Assembly (NCBI GenBank): GCA_036571765.1
Contig: BROE01000003.1
Span: forward strand, 10,297,744-10,361,743
Source of the DNA: Plecoglossus altivelis
Taxonomy: Eukaryota > Chordata > Actinopteri > Osmeriformes > Plecoglossidae
Direction: 5' to 3'
DNA length: 64,000 nucleotides
Positions 12,664-25,000 of this stretch are shown here, piece by piece. The notes beneath the pieces were generated by a model, which saw only the letters and a list, made by a program, of their open reading frames with translations, had not been told where the DNA came from and did not search any database. Every line of letters starts with the position of its first letter. The first letter of the stretch is position 1. Position numbers and translations under genes: made by a program.

Positions 12664-13110
12664 TTCCTCCCAAGAGACGGAGGAGAACGGAGGAGTGTGG
12701 ATGACAGATGAACAACCTCGGAGAGGGGAGAGGGTGGTTGCTGCGAGGCGGTCTTGTTAGACGGGCTTGGAGAGAGCAGCACGACCTCTCTTCACCTGTG
12801 GCTGAGTGCAAGGGTGTCACTTCCATCCGGTTATAGCTAAGTCGAGGGTGAAGGTGAAGATTGTTGCATAAGCGAGCGGAGGCAGAGGAAAGGAGAGAGG
12901 TGGGAAGGAGAGAAGCGTGGACACGGATAGACGATGAGTTGACGAGAGATTGATTGCGAAGAGGAGAAAAATGGAGAGTTTGACAGGTGAGGGCAGGAAA
13001 GAGGGGGGGGGGAGTCGTCAAGGAACGTGAGGAAAAGAAAGACAAACAAAGGTAAGAAAGAGAAAGGGAGGAAGAGAGAGAGGGGGGTTCGAGACAGCGA
13101 TAAATGGAAC
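12430..13110. repeat. CT/GA-rich low-complexity region
   Basis: Plus-strand pyrimidine tract (TCTC, CTCTCC) at 12440-12665 followed by a purine-rich tract at 12840-13110. The overlapping Ser/Leu/Pro ORFs are compositional. Confidence 0.75.
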
Positions 13111-14417
13111 AGATTGGCATGGCCACAGGCATTGTTGGTAACGGTGCTGGATGAAAGCGAAGCTGGGGTCGTGAGCGTGTGTGCGCGCGCGAGTGTGTTC
13201 GTGTGAAGAGAACCAGCTGGTCGTGTCTTTAGGTGCGAGGGAGGCGTGACCCGCACCACAAATCACACGTAGCTCTGCAGAGGGTCTATCAATAGATAGG
13301 AGGGAGCAGAGGATGGAGAGGTGGGAAAACCAAGCGACAGATGAGTGATAATGTGTGTGAACGTAGAAGAGTTTTAATGCGGAGACACTATCTCACCCTT
13401 GCTTGCTCTCTCGCTCTTTCCTCTTTCTACCTTTCTCATAATATCCCCCCCCATTTCATTATTTATATGTATCTCTCTCTTTCTCTCCCCCTCTCTCCCT
13501 CTCTCTGTTTTGATATTTATTTCCAGGTGGCTCAAAGCATGAGGGTAAATCCCATTCCACCGTATGTCCGAAAGCTCTGAGAATAATCACACAGCTTCAA
13601 GCAAACAGGGTACTGACCTTATCAAATTCGTTTTTTCCCCCCCTCACAAACTATTAAAAGTATTGTCAGGGATGACGACCAAGATGAGACTGTTACTGTG
13701 ATCCCAAGGCACACCAGGCAAACCAGACCCAGACACCAGCCTGTCCCCAAGCCCACACAAGCAGAGATGACTATCTGTGTTTTCATTAAGAGGCACAGCG
13801 AGGTGTGGAGATAGCAGCGTCTGCAGGCAGCCGCGATGGTACATGATGTCTCCATCAGCTCCGCTCCGCACTACAGAACGCACAGCGCCATCTTTTGGCA
13901 GGACACGATATCGCATCCAACCGCCACATCCCTGACGAGAGCGCGGAGGTGCTAAAGGGTGGCCGGTAAAGGTCATTCAGGTGATTGTGCACTGTACCGT
14001 GTACTATGACATCACTTTCCTCTGAACTCTCATCTCCCAGCAGCCTCCACTCTGCCAACAGCAGAGGGGCCAGCAGGAGCCTGCTGGGGGAAGGAGGAGG
14101 GGAGACAACAGGAGAGAGGAAGACAATGGAGACAGGGAGCTGAGTAGCAGCAAGAGAGTCCTGGATGGAGAGGAGATTTTTGCAGTAGAAACTCTGTAGC
14201 TGATGAGTGTCAGGAGAGAAACTTCGTTAGATGAAAAGATGTAATTCCACGGTTTCAGTTTGAAGCCTAACTTTAACTACACCCACAGAGCTCATTCCTC
14301 ATCAGTGTATACAGGCTCCCAAAGGCTGGCTTGGCTACTGCAGGAGGCGTGTCAATAAAACAGTATGACAGAAGTTGATGCGCCCAAGCTGTCAGCAGGC
14401 AGGCGGAGGAGGGTGAC

Positions 14418-14432
14418 AGAGAGAGAGAGAGA

Positions 14433-14490
<58 letters not shown>
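14418..14490. repeat. (GA)n microsatellite
   Basis: About 36 GA units with one GGGA interruption. The Glu-Arg repeat ORF across it is an artefact. Confidence 0.95.
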
Positions 14491-14494
<4 letters not shown>

Positions 14495-14744
14495 GATCAG
14501 TAAAAAGAGGCAGAGAGAGATGTGCTGACAGAGAAAGCCTTCGACAGTACTGAGTTTGTACTAGCTATCTGATCTGGAGTGCAGGATTAAGCTGTTTCTT
14601 AACCGGGTTCATTAACATAACTCCTAGCACAAAGCCAGATTCCTGCCATCTGATCCAGTTACAGACAGAGCTACTCAACACATGGGGATAGGATAAGCCA
14701 TAAATGATCCTTTAACCTCCCACTCTCTCCCTCCACATTTCTCT

Positions 14745-15340
14745 TTGCCTCCTCTCCGCTCCTCTTCTCTCCTCTCCACTCCTCTCCTCTCCGCTCCTCT
14801 CCTCTTCTCCCCTCTCCTCTTCTCTCCACTCCTCTCCACTCCTCTCCTCTCCTCTTCTCTCCTCTCCCTCCTCTCCTCTCCGCTCCTCTTCACTCCTCTC
14901 CTCTCCGCTCCTCTTCTCTCCGGTCCGCTCCTCTTCTCTCCTCTCCTTTCCTCTCCACTCCTCTCATCTTCTCTCATCTTCTCTTCTCTCCTCTTCTCTT
15001 CTCTCCTCTCCACTCCGCTCCTCTCCGCTTCTTTCCTTCTCTCTCCTCTCCTCTTCTCTCCTCTCCTCTTCTGTCCTCTACTCTCCGCTCCTCTCCTCTC
15101 TGCTCCTCTCCTCTCCGCTCCTCTCCTCTCCGCTCCTCTCCACTTGTCTCCTCTCCACTCCACTCCTCTCCTCTTCTCTTCTCTTCTCTTCTCTCCTCTC
15201 TCCTCTTCTCTCCTCTCCTCTCCTCTCCACTCCTCTCCTCCCCTCTCCTGTCATCTGATCTCCTTCTTCTCACCTTTCCTCCCCTCCTCGCACCTCTTCT
15301 CTCCTCTGATCTCCCTCTTCCCATCTCCTCTTCCTCTCTT
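14745..15340. repeat. Polypyrimidine satellite, (CTCCT)-type, ~600 bases
   Basis: Nearly pure plus-strand pyrimidine built from TCTCC, TCTTC, CTCCGC and CCACTCC words, mostly 5 bases long. It is open on both strands over about 200 codons: Leu/Ser on plus, Arg/Gly/Glu on minus. Such homopurine-homopyrimidine DNA can adopt triplex (H-DNA) structure. It has no coding support. Confidence 0.95.
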
Positions 15341-15729
15341 CTATTCTCGTCTCAGGTACTGTTAGATGTAATTACTGTACAGTCTGTCTCTGTTTCCTAT
15401 TAGCAGATAAAGCTTGGATAATGTCTCCTCTGGGAGAAGCCAAACCTATTTAATTCAGGCCTAACAAGGCCTTTCTTTCTCTCCTTCCTTCCTGATTGCT
15501 CCATCCTTTTCTCTCTCTTTCTTTCCCTCTCTCTCTGTCTCTCTCTCTCTGTCTGTCTCTCTCTGTCTCTCTCTCTCTTTGACTCTCTCCCCCTCCCACG
15601 CCCCAGAGGAAGTGAGTGGTGTATCATCTCATCCTTCTAATCCTTGTTCCTCCAGCTGTGGTTCGCTCTGGTGTTGTCAGATCTGGAGAGGACAACCCAC
15701 TGCCTGTTCATTATCTTGAGCGGAGCCCA

Positions 15730-15730
<1 letters not shown>

Positions 15731-15778
<48 letters not shown>
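15731..15778. repeat. (CA)n microsatellite
   Basis: About 24 AC units, followed by a degenerate CA-rich tail to about 15850. Confidence 0.95.
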
Positions 15779-15782
<4 letters not shown>

Positions 15783-15957
15783 GCAGAAACGCACGGACAC
15801 AAACACACACCGAGATACAGATGCAAGCACACACACACACATGCACACATATCTTCTCTGAGATAAAAGCTATGTCACTGACAAGGGTTTGGGGTGTAAC
15901 AAGGCGGACTGTCAGTGAATGACGTCAGCACTGACTCATCTGGCAGAATCAAACGAA

Positions 15958-16570
15958 TGTCTCAGAGCTAGGCTGGGACTGGCAAGATGGATCCGAGCTA
16001 GGCTGGGACTGGCAAGATGGATCAGAGCTAGGCTGGGACTGGCCAGATGGATCAGAGCAAGGCTGGGATTGGCTGGATGGATCAGAGCTAGGCTCGGACT
16101 GGCAAGATGTATCAGAGCTAGGCTGGGACTGGCTAGATGGATCCGAGCTAGGCTGGGACTGGCAAGATGGATCAGAGCTAGGCTAAGGTTGGCTAGATGG
16201 ATCAGAGCTAGGCTGGGACTGGCTAGATGTATCAGAGCTAGGCTGGGACTGGCAAGATGGATCAGAGCTAGGCTGGGACTGGCTAGATGGATCAGAGCTA
16301 GGCTCGGACTGGCAAGATGGATCAGAGCTAGGCTCGGACTGGCAAGATGTATCAGAGCTAGGCTGGGACTGGCTAGATGGATCCGAGCTAGGCTGGGACT
16401 GGCAAGATGGATCAGAGCTAGGCTAAGGTTGGCTAGATGGATCAGAGCTAGGCTGGGACTGGCTATATGGATCAGAGCTAGGCTGGGACTGGCTAGATGT
16501 ATCAGAGCTAGGCTGGGACTGGCAAGATGGATCAGAGCTGGACTAGAGTTGGCTTGTTTTATCAGGGCTA
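15958..16570. repeat. 30-base minisatellite, about 20 copies
   Basis: The unit is AGCTAGGCTGGGACTGGCAA then GATGGATCAG, with scattered variants (CTCGGACT, CTAAGGTT, GATGTATC). Because 30 is divisible by 3, both strands stay open for more than 210 codons and give a false 10-residue protein repeat (for example RARLGLARWI). Unit variants recur in the same order about 210-240 bases apart, which implies duplication of larger blocks. It is not CRISPR, as there are no unique spacers. Confidence 0.95.
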
Positions 16571-16689
16571 GGTTTGCCATTTAAAACTGCTGGAGGAAAA
16601 CTGTTCTGTCCAGCTGAGCCAGAACAGCTATGACAGCAGTACCCCCCACTCTGCGCCTGCTTGCTCGCTCTATCGAAGCTTAAATCCTC

Positions 16690-16810
16690 TAAGTGGTTTA
16701 AGCCCCATCTTTTGCTGAGCCGCAGTCTTGTAATACCCGTTTATTTGCCTTTCAGTGATTGTACATTAATTACGGCAGAAAGTAATTAGACTCCTCCGAT
16801 TAGGCCTGGC
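16690..16810. promoter_or_regulatory. Candidate conserved noncoding element with homeodomain sites
   Basis: Short repeat-free stretch containing two TAATTA-type homeodomain cores (ATTAATTACG and AGTAATTAGA) about 20 bases apart, plus TTTATTTGCC. It sits between two satellites. The regulatory role is an inference. Confidence 0.25.
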
Positions 16811-16864
16811 CAACCAAGCAGAGGGCCTCAACTCACACAGCACAACCCCTGCTGGACACACGCA

Positions 16865-16876
16865 AACACACGCACA

Positions 16877-16913
<37 letters not shown>

Positions 16914-17040
16914 CCACACACACTTTCAAACAGACACTTTCACACACACATAAATACACACATTTCACCACACATATAAATACACACATACACTTTACAC
17001 ACAGACACACATAAATTACACACACACACACACGCAATTA
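16865..17040. repeat. (CA)n-rich repeat
   Basis: An AC-rich stretch with a pure core at about 16880-16912 and degraded CACATAAATA and CACACA units to 17040. Confidence 0.9.
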
Positions 17041-17349
17041 CTTTGCACACACAAACACACATATCGGTCAGAAAGATGCTGTTCTTAGCAAATGTAAAAG
17101 ACAAGTGCATAGAATCAGAGCCAGAATAGAATCCCTCTGAGCTCTGTGAGAGGAGATTAGGAGAGAGGCAAGTTGAGGACAAGACTGAGCCCTGTTTAAC
17201 TCTGATCAGAGAGCGCTTGCTAAGCAACAGAGGCAGCTGCTCCACTTCAGTATTCAAACCTGCTAGTGTCCTTGTCCTCACAGAACAGTCAGACATGCTG
17301 ACATCCACTAAATTAAGTGGCTGTGAGTCAATGCCATAGAAGCGGTTGG

Positions 17350-17757
17350 TGGCAAAGGGGAGGGTGGGGGAGGGCAGGGAGAGCGGGCAAGGGCATGGTA
17401 GGGTAGGGTCGAGTAGGGTTGGGCAGAGCAAAGGAGGGTGGCGCAGGGTAGGGGCATCAAGGGTGGGGGAGGGCAGGGAGGGTGGGGTGTGGTAGGGCCT
17501 GAAGGGCAAGACAGGGGAGGACAGTGGAGGATGGGGAAGGGCAAGTCAGGAGACGGCATGGCATGGCAGGGCAGGGCAGGGCAGGGCAGGGGAGGGCAGG
17601 GCAGGCCAGATCAGGGGAGGGCAGGGCAGGGCAGGGCAGAGGAGGGATTGGAGGCTGGGGCAGGGCAGGTCAGGGGAGGGCATGGCAGGGCTGGGGAGGG
17701 CAGGGCAGAGGAGGGAATGGAGGCTGGGGCAGGGCAGGGCAGGGCAGGGCAGGGGAG
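17350..17757. repeat. G-rich satellite, (GGGCA)n
   Basis: The plus strand is dominated by GGGCA and GGGGA pentamers, with larger duplicated blocks (GGAGGCTGGGGCAGGGCAG occurs twice). Closely spaced G-triplets give strong G-quadruplex potential on the plus strand. Gly/Gln/Arg and Pro/Cys ORFs over it are artefacts. Confidence 0.95.
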
Positions 17758-18049
17758 TTCGGTGGGTCCTGTGCCAGATAGGAGTAAAGATTGGTAAGGG
17801 GGCATGTCCCTCTTACTGAGAAACCCTGGGCTAGTGTTCATGCTCACTGATCAACATGACATACAGAATAAAACAAACACATATGTGTGCTCTGTCTTAC
17901 ACACAAAGACAGACTCCGGTATCTGACATAACAGCTGGCAGTTTAGTGTTCCACTTGATGACACACACAAACACGCAGGCAGCAGGAGCACACGCCCGTG
18001 CACACACACGGGCTGTTTCTGAAACACAAGAAAGAGGGGGCTCTTAATG

Positions 18050-20520
18050 AGAAAAACAGAGCTATGACAGAAAGCATATATAATCAGTTTATTTTCTTTT
18101 GTACTCAACAATCACCAACACATAACATACACATATTCTTTATCTTTCTTACATAAACACCCACACACACACATGCCCATACACACACATACATACAAAC
18201 ACACACAGACAAACAGTCATTGGACAGTAATCCATTGTCTTTATTGTTTGAATTCACCAACGTTCTGCATAACTACATCCAGCTGCATTCATCATCATGA
18301 CATGGTTCAGAAAACATCAATCGCGGTTCCTCCAGAGACCTGTAGGTGGTGCTATAACACAGTCAACCTGAACACAGCGTCCTCTCATTTCTTGCTCTGA
18401 ACCAGCATCAACGAAGCACACATAATTACAACATCTTTTTCAACTCTTTTACCTCAAGATTCTTATCATCTTGGATTCAACTTGGATTCGGAACACATTG
18501 TCAAACACAATCATAGAATTATCAGTTGTCATTTGGAGCGCTTTGTGGCACATGGCTATTCCAAGCAGTTCAAAAATACGTTCCCACACCGTTCATTTCA
18601 TTTCTTCTTTCAGTAAATATTTACTTATCAGCATATTCACTGAATCTATCTAGCTGAGAGGAGGTTAAAAATGTATGAGCTGATAAAAGTTGACATCATT
18701 TCCCTTCGTGGAGTACATGTGAGTGTAGACTGAAAAATGTCTTTATAGTTATTTAGTCTTTCTACACTTTTATCATATTTTGCTTTGGAACATTACGGTT
18801 GAGGTTTAAGACCTAACATCTATTAAAAGAAAATCTATAATTTAGTAGAAAAATATTAAAAGAATAAGTTTCTAAAAGATTTCAAACTGGTCTCAATAGT
18901 TGATATTCGTTAAAGACATCAAGCCAAGGGATGGACTAAATACTTGTGTGGGTTTGCTAGAATTGAGTATTAATACTCATCGATACAGCAACAACCGGTG
19001 TTGTTAAAATACGAATATTGCGTGCTTAACAATGTATTTGCATTGATACTGCAGTCCTCATATTTGGGAAAGTGCCCCGTGGATGTAATACGTTAAGTAA
19101 TCCCTACCCTACCGACTGTACATGTTATTATCGATCACATTGTGATTTATACATCTTTTTCACATTGAGGAAAATATGATTATTCAAAGCTGGTTAGCAT
19201 CTCTCATTTGGTTCCTCTAGTTTAGCAGGGCTACACCTCTCAACTCAACCACCTTTAAAACTCTGACCTCAACCGTCTCTGAACATAACCATCACAAATC
19301 AACCACCCGTCAACTCTGACCGCGACGATCTCTGAACCGAACCAGCTCTGCACTACCCGACCTCTGAACTCTGACCTCACCCCAACCTCTCTACTATCTC
19401 CGGAGCCACCGACACTAGCAGCGCAAAACGCCCGCTCTTCTTCCAAAGGAGGCCAGCTACGCTTCTCTACGACAAAGAATGTCCTTTTCCGGAACAATCT
19501 AGATGGAGAAGTTTCTATGGAGCTCAGACCCGTGGCCATAGAGGTGACTAGGGGCCTAACTGGTAGCGTGTGTCCTTGTTACTCTACTGCGGAAAGGGGA
19601 TTGTACTGCATTAGTCTGCTGTGATCCAGCGGTCTCCCATGGCTCAGACACACACCACGGCCGGCAGGTATCTCAGCGTTGAAACCGTTGAGAAAACAAC
19701 AAGAGTAGGAACAGTCTGAACCATCCTTCAGTTTTAAAAAAGCAGCAAGCAAGCCCACATGAGTATGACGGAATATGGCATCAAAATACAGTTCACAGAG
19801 CAACAAAAAGCATCTCTCTTTTCTTGCATAAACCTTTTTCAATAATACATTATCTTCCCAGGTTATGTACGTTTTATAATCGATAGGTCTGTACGTTTTC
19901 AGCCGGAAGCCTCATCGTCCTCTGTCTGGGAGGGAACAAAATACTCCCCTAAATCTATTTCAAAATGTTGTACTTTCCAGACCAACTCCTTCCCTGTGGA
20001 AAAGCCCCTGTAAGACCACAGCAGTGCAGCAACATACTGGAAAGCTCAGATTTCAACTTCATCTTAGCTAGCAGACAAGGTTCATCAACATACTGTATGA
20101 CCCAACAGAACATTGTGACCATATCATTTTTTTTCAGAATCTGATAAGGAAAAAAGTAAATGAGTACTATCTTTAATACAGAATGTCAGAACTACTTACA
20201 CCAAAGCCTTTTCTGCAACCCAACTGCGGTTTGGTATTTTCACCTTGAAATAGAGCAAGTGCACATGAAGATACACCCACTAGATTTATTTTTCTCGATT
20301 GGAAATGATCATATTAATTAATTCACAAAAAGAAATGACAACATACACAAATATCCAAAAACCAAAACGGAGACAGCTCAAGACAGGTTTTTTTTTCTAT
20401 TTTCTTTTTCTTTTTCGTTTGTTGTTGTTGTTTTTAAAATACACATAAACCATCACCAGTAGTAGGTAAAACTCTTCTTCCCATAAAGGGAATTAATATT
20501 CATCAAAAAGCACAGTTAGT
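18050..20520 (-). other. 3' flank of the KIAA1549L-like gene, AT-rich, no exon identified
   Basis: A mostly unique AT-rich sequence that would fit a long 3' UTR or 3' flank of the minus-strand gene. Potential minus-strand AATAAA signals exist near 18080 and 20285. None of the short open frames resembles the expected C-terminal helix of the family. It is not demonstrably transcribed. Confidence 0.3.
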
Positions 20521-20714
20521 CAGTCAGTCAGTGAGTCAGCTATACCAGCGGGTGGCGCTGCAGTATGGAGACTGTGGTTGAAATAGAGGAAGGGGGGCCT
20601 CTGTGCCACACCCTGCTGGGTACAGGTGGCAGTTGAGATGGAGGGGCAACCACGGCGACGCTCAGGAGCCGCTGAGGAGGTCTGGGCGGTCAGAGAGACA
20701 GACCACTGACTGTA

Positions 20715-21160
20715 GCTGAAGGGTGAGTGGGGGGGGGGGAGGACGGGGGCGCGGGGGGGAGGAAGACGGGAACAAGACGGCAGCGAGGAAGGAGAGGCTG
20801 GACGGGGGAGGAGAGCGGGGGAACGGCTGGGAGCAGTTTGGCATCGCGAGGGAGGATAAGGGGCCAGGAATTTGTTGTGGGTTGGGGTGAAGAGGCCAGG
20901 GGCGGCGGTAGGACAATTAGGAGGAGTTGTTCGGCGAGGGGGGGGAGGGCGAGGGAGGAGGGAGAGGAGAGGGGGGAAAGGGGCGCCAGAGAGGGAGGGG
21001 AGAGCGGCAGGGGGGAGGGGCCGTATGAAAGCGGCCGAGGGTCCTGGCACGCGAATAGCAGAGGGGAAGGGTGAGAGCGTGCGGGGGATCGGGGGTGGTG
21101 TGTGAAGGGGAGGGCGGGGTGCGGGGGCGGGTAGGGGGGAGCCAAGAGGGCGGGTCAAGA
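20715..21160. repeat. G-rich low-complexity region
   Basis: Plus-strand GGGGA, GGAGG and GGCGAGG words. The Pro/Ser/Leu-rich minus-strand ORFs across it are compositional. They do not match the C-terminus expected for the upstream minus-strand gene. Confidence 0.7.
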
Positions 21161-21887
21161 TTCGGGAGCATCTTACGCTGCCTGACTGGTTTGGGCGGTA
21201 CGAGCAGGAGGAAGAAGATCATATGGGGCTCCTGGCGTGGGCAGGGCAGATGCCAAGGGTAGGGTCAAATCATCAGGTGAGCCTCCAGTGCAACCATGGG
21301 AAGAGGGACACCGAGGAAGAGAAAAGCATGAATTATCTCATCTTCTCAAGACAACCAGGGGAAGACCACGTGCGCAACGGGAGAGCTTGTAGAGGATTTA
21401 ACTGTTTGCTAGGATCGTGTTGCGATCTCAGCTGGTCCGGCCATGATACCCGTGGGACAGCTGTTTCTCTCCTTCAATACTCGCTTATTCTCAAAGAGGG
21501 CGCAAATAGCCAGGGGATGGCGTTCCTGTGCGGAAGGGAAAGAACCGAAAGTAGTGCGACAATGTGGGAAGTTAAATTGGAGCTTTGCAAAGAGAAAGAC
21601 GGAGAAAAGCAAAAACAAGTGGAAGAAAATGAAAAGAGGACTTAAGGGAGGAGGGGTGAGATTCACACGAAAAATTGACGAGGACAAGAAAATGAGTAGA
21701 AGAGAGGGACAGATAGAGAGAAGAAATAGGATAGACAAGACACGAGAAACAGAGAAGACAGAGACGGACAGAGAGATGGATCGATTTCACGGAGAGAAGA
21801 AGAGAGACATCGAGATGCGTACAAACCTATCGGATAAAGGATATATGGGTGGGTCTGACAGAGATAGAAATATGGATCGAGCGATAC

Positions 21888-22039
21888 CGAGTCGTTCCAC
21901 TGGTGGGGCAGGTCCTCAGGCTCCGGGGGGTACGACATCCAGGAGGGGCTCCTGTAGGAGGAGGGGGGTGACATGACGAAGTAGTCCGAGTAGCCAGGGC
22001 GGTTGGCAGATATGGCGTAGACTGCTGTCATTGGGTTTC
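21888..22039 (-). CDS. kiaa1549l: KIAA1549L-like exon 21 (last one found)
   Basis: Acceptor TTCCAG at 22040; it enters with one carried base and leaves at phase 0 before a GTATCG donor. It encodes AVYAISANRPGYSDYF and SPPSSYRSPSWMSY, close to the human ANRPGF and PPSSYRNQAWMSY block, ending QWNDS. Reading on through the donor shows no conserved sequence. Confidence 0.85.
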
Positions 22040-25000
22040 CTGGAAGACAACGACACTATCATTCACCGGGGGGGGGGGGTGGGCTGTGGAGAAGGGCAGT
22101 TTAACACTGCACACCACATTGATATGAAACACTGAACACATCCCCTGCAACAAGCGCACGCGCACACGCGCGCACGTGCACACGCGCGCACGTACCTGAG
22201 TAGCTGGTCATCGTCTGGTCTACAGTGACAGCAGGGAAGGGTGCTCTGGACAGGGGCAGGTAGGGGGCGGTGTGGAGCTCCGAGACTTCCGACACGCGCG
22301 GCTTCAGACTGACGTCCGGAGTGGAGCTGGGGGGGGGGGGGGAGTGAGGAGGGAGGGAGATGCAGGGGGAGAGAAGGGAAAGAGGGTGGAGGAAGGAGAA
22401 ATGGGGGAGGAGGAGGAGAGAGGAGGAATGGGGCGAGAGAGGGGTGGGTGGAGGAGCATGCGGCAGAACCAAGAGTCAGATGGTATTAGACATTAACCTT
22501 AACACTTACTGTTTCCATTGCAGAAAACACAAGCAGCTGTATGACAGTAAGTATGTGAGGTGGTAGAGATTCTGATCATGGTAGGACATTTAGAACATTT
22601 ACATAGCATTTCTTTTTTCAGCAAAGGCTTCAATCCAAAGATACAAAGAAAACGGCATCTATTAAGTGTTGCTGATAATTAAGGATGAAAAAAACGTATA
22701 ACAATATTACAGTGATTATGCTCATAATGGCTACCCAAGGAAATAGAAATATTGTAACTCCAAACATAATGCTAGTATAATGTAGTACTACGGTGGTCAT
22801 AAATTAAATCTCTGCTGGTCTAAAACGGTTCAGTGTTGTTCAACTGCTTGGATAATAGCATACGTCAAATGGTACAAAAGAATGACCAGGTTGCAGTTAC
22901 CACTCTCTAACCACTAGATGGCAGCTTTGCTCTACATGCCTCCTGGTAGATGCAGCAGTGCATCTCAATGAAGATGCAGAGGATTTTAAATTATGCACAT
23001 CAACCAACAGGGCAATAAATAACAGGCACTACATTAGCTACTATTCTCAAGTGTTTTCGGTTAACATTTGAGTACACTGAAGATGAATGAGCGCATGACA
23101 AGGACGAAGGGTTTATTCAACTATGTGTACCCGTAACCTAAAACAGGCTAAGATGTAGACTGACGTGTGTGTGAGTGTGCGTGAAAGGATGTGTGTCTGT
23201 GTGTGTGTGTGTGGTACCGTCTGAGTGCGCTCCCCAGGGGGGGTCCGGGGCGGGAGGGGATGAGAGGGGGCGGAGACCCCAGACCCATGTCAGGAAGCTG
23301 TGTGAACCTAAAACCCTGCAGCGGGCAATCAAATGGGAGAGAACACACAGGACAGCCAATTATTTCCACCCTACTTTTTACCCTTTCAACATGAGCCCAA
23401 CCCGTCAGAAAGGGGCAGCATATTTTTTTTTTAAACAACATGTTGGCCTTGTCCAGTAAGCCTACAACCCACAGTCATTACACGGCCTCTGAACCCAGCC
23501 ACTAGCTTGTTCAAACCTCAATACTATGTCCTTAGTCTTGCATCCACATTCTTAGCTTTAACAATTAGGCAGTTTTTTCCACTCACAGGTTTAGGTAAGC
23601 TACACTGGTGCATCTCCCCATAGCCTGGCCTCTGGCGCCCCCCACAGGGGTGGTTCATGGTGCCCGGAGCGCTGGTCACCCCCTCTGAGTAGGGGCTGGT
23701 GTGGCTGGGGTTGTAGGAGCTGTGTGGGTGGCCATGGTGGTGGGGGTGGCGGTGGTGGCTGGAGGCGGCAGGAGGAGGGGGCTCGTCAGGGGCCAGACCG
23801 AAGGCGTTCCCCAATAGCATGTGCATCTGCTGGCGGACCTCGTCGATGGACGGCTGGGAGCTCAGCGTGGAGGAGTCCGAGTGACCCTTGACCCTGTGGC
23901 TGCCTCCGTAGCCCAGCGAGCTCATCAGGCGGTCCACGTTGGTCTCCTCGAAGGGCTCAGGCTCCCCCTGCAGGTCACACAGAGGATCACACGCAGAGGG
24001 CTGGACGCTCATGAATATGCTTACGGTAACAGTCAGACATGCCAGGTACGCATGTCTGAACACACATGTGTCATGTGTGTTGAACGCACACACATGTGCA
24101 CGGACACCAGCGCTAGCATGCACACCCAAAGTTATCCATTTGCAATTCCGAAGGCTCAGCACTTTCCAGGCTATTAACTGGTATCGAGTTTCTCATCTGA
24201 ATCACCGAATAGGCTATAATGATATTCATGTTCATTGGCATTCAGTTAGGTGCTGCTGTGCAGGAAGCAGAAAAAGATAGCTCTCTCTTTCTGTCTCTCT
24301 CTTTGTCTCTCTCTCTCTGCTCCTCTCACCCTATCTCTCACCTCTCTCCCCGCGTCTTTCAATCTCTCAACTCTCTCTCCGCTTCTCTCTCTGCTTATTT
24401 CAATCTCGTTGTCTTTCTCGCTTGCTCTCTTTGCCCCTTACATCCTCTCACACCCTCTCTCGCTCCCTCCACGTCTCTCCATCTCTCCGTCCCTCTCTCA
24501 ATCTCTCCCCTCACTTCTCGGCCTTTTTTCCTCGATCTCTTGCGTCTCTCTCATCCTCTCTCTGTTTTCTTTCTCCATCTCTCTTTATGTTGCTCTCTCC
24601 ACGGGTCTACACAGCAGCGTGTAGAAGTTTGTGCTGTTGGTAATCCGCTTGCCGAGAGCCCAGAGCGGTCCCAGGGCTTAGGTAGGGGATAGAGAGAGAT
24701 AGGTAGAATAGGATCGACTTTATCTGGCAGCTTCCATGGGTCATTCCTTTCTGAGAAGAGAGCTTTTCCTTCCTGGCTCTGCACTGACTGCACATGACTC
24801 CACAGAGAGTGAGAGAGGAGTGAGAGGAAAAAGAAATTGCTCCTGTAAAAACCACTCTCAAAAATTACTCTGAAGAAGAGGGAAAGGCGTGTTTGTTTGA
24901 GAGCTCAAGTTCCATACATTCAAACCACAGACAGAAATGTTTTAAATTGTGGAACATTTACATTGTTTGGAGACAAACCAAGGTTAAATTTAAAGACCAA

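Noticed and set aside
13855..14058. 67-codon minus-strand frame with GDESSEESDVIVHG
   Set aside because: Looks mildly protein-like but has no splice sites, no recognisable domain and no extension. Treated as chance.
14675..15365. Open frames of 160-206 codons (Leu/Ser or Arg/Gly/Glu)
   Set aside because: Produced by the polypyrimidine satellite. Both strands are open at once and the composition is two-letter-like.
15919..16584. Long open frames of about 220 codons on both strands with a 10-residue repeat
   Set aside because: The period of 30 bases keeps all substitutions in frame. There is no splice context, codon bias or complex sequence; it is a minisatellite.
20520..21158. Terminal exon of the KIAA1549L-like gene in the 212-codon Pro-rich minus-strand frame
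   Set aside because: The composition follows the G-rich plus strand. No match to the expected C-terminal helix and no convincing phase-0 acceptor were found.
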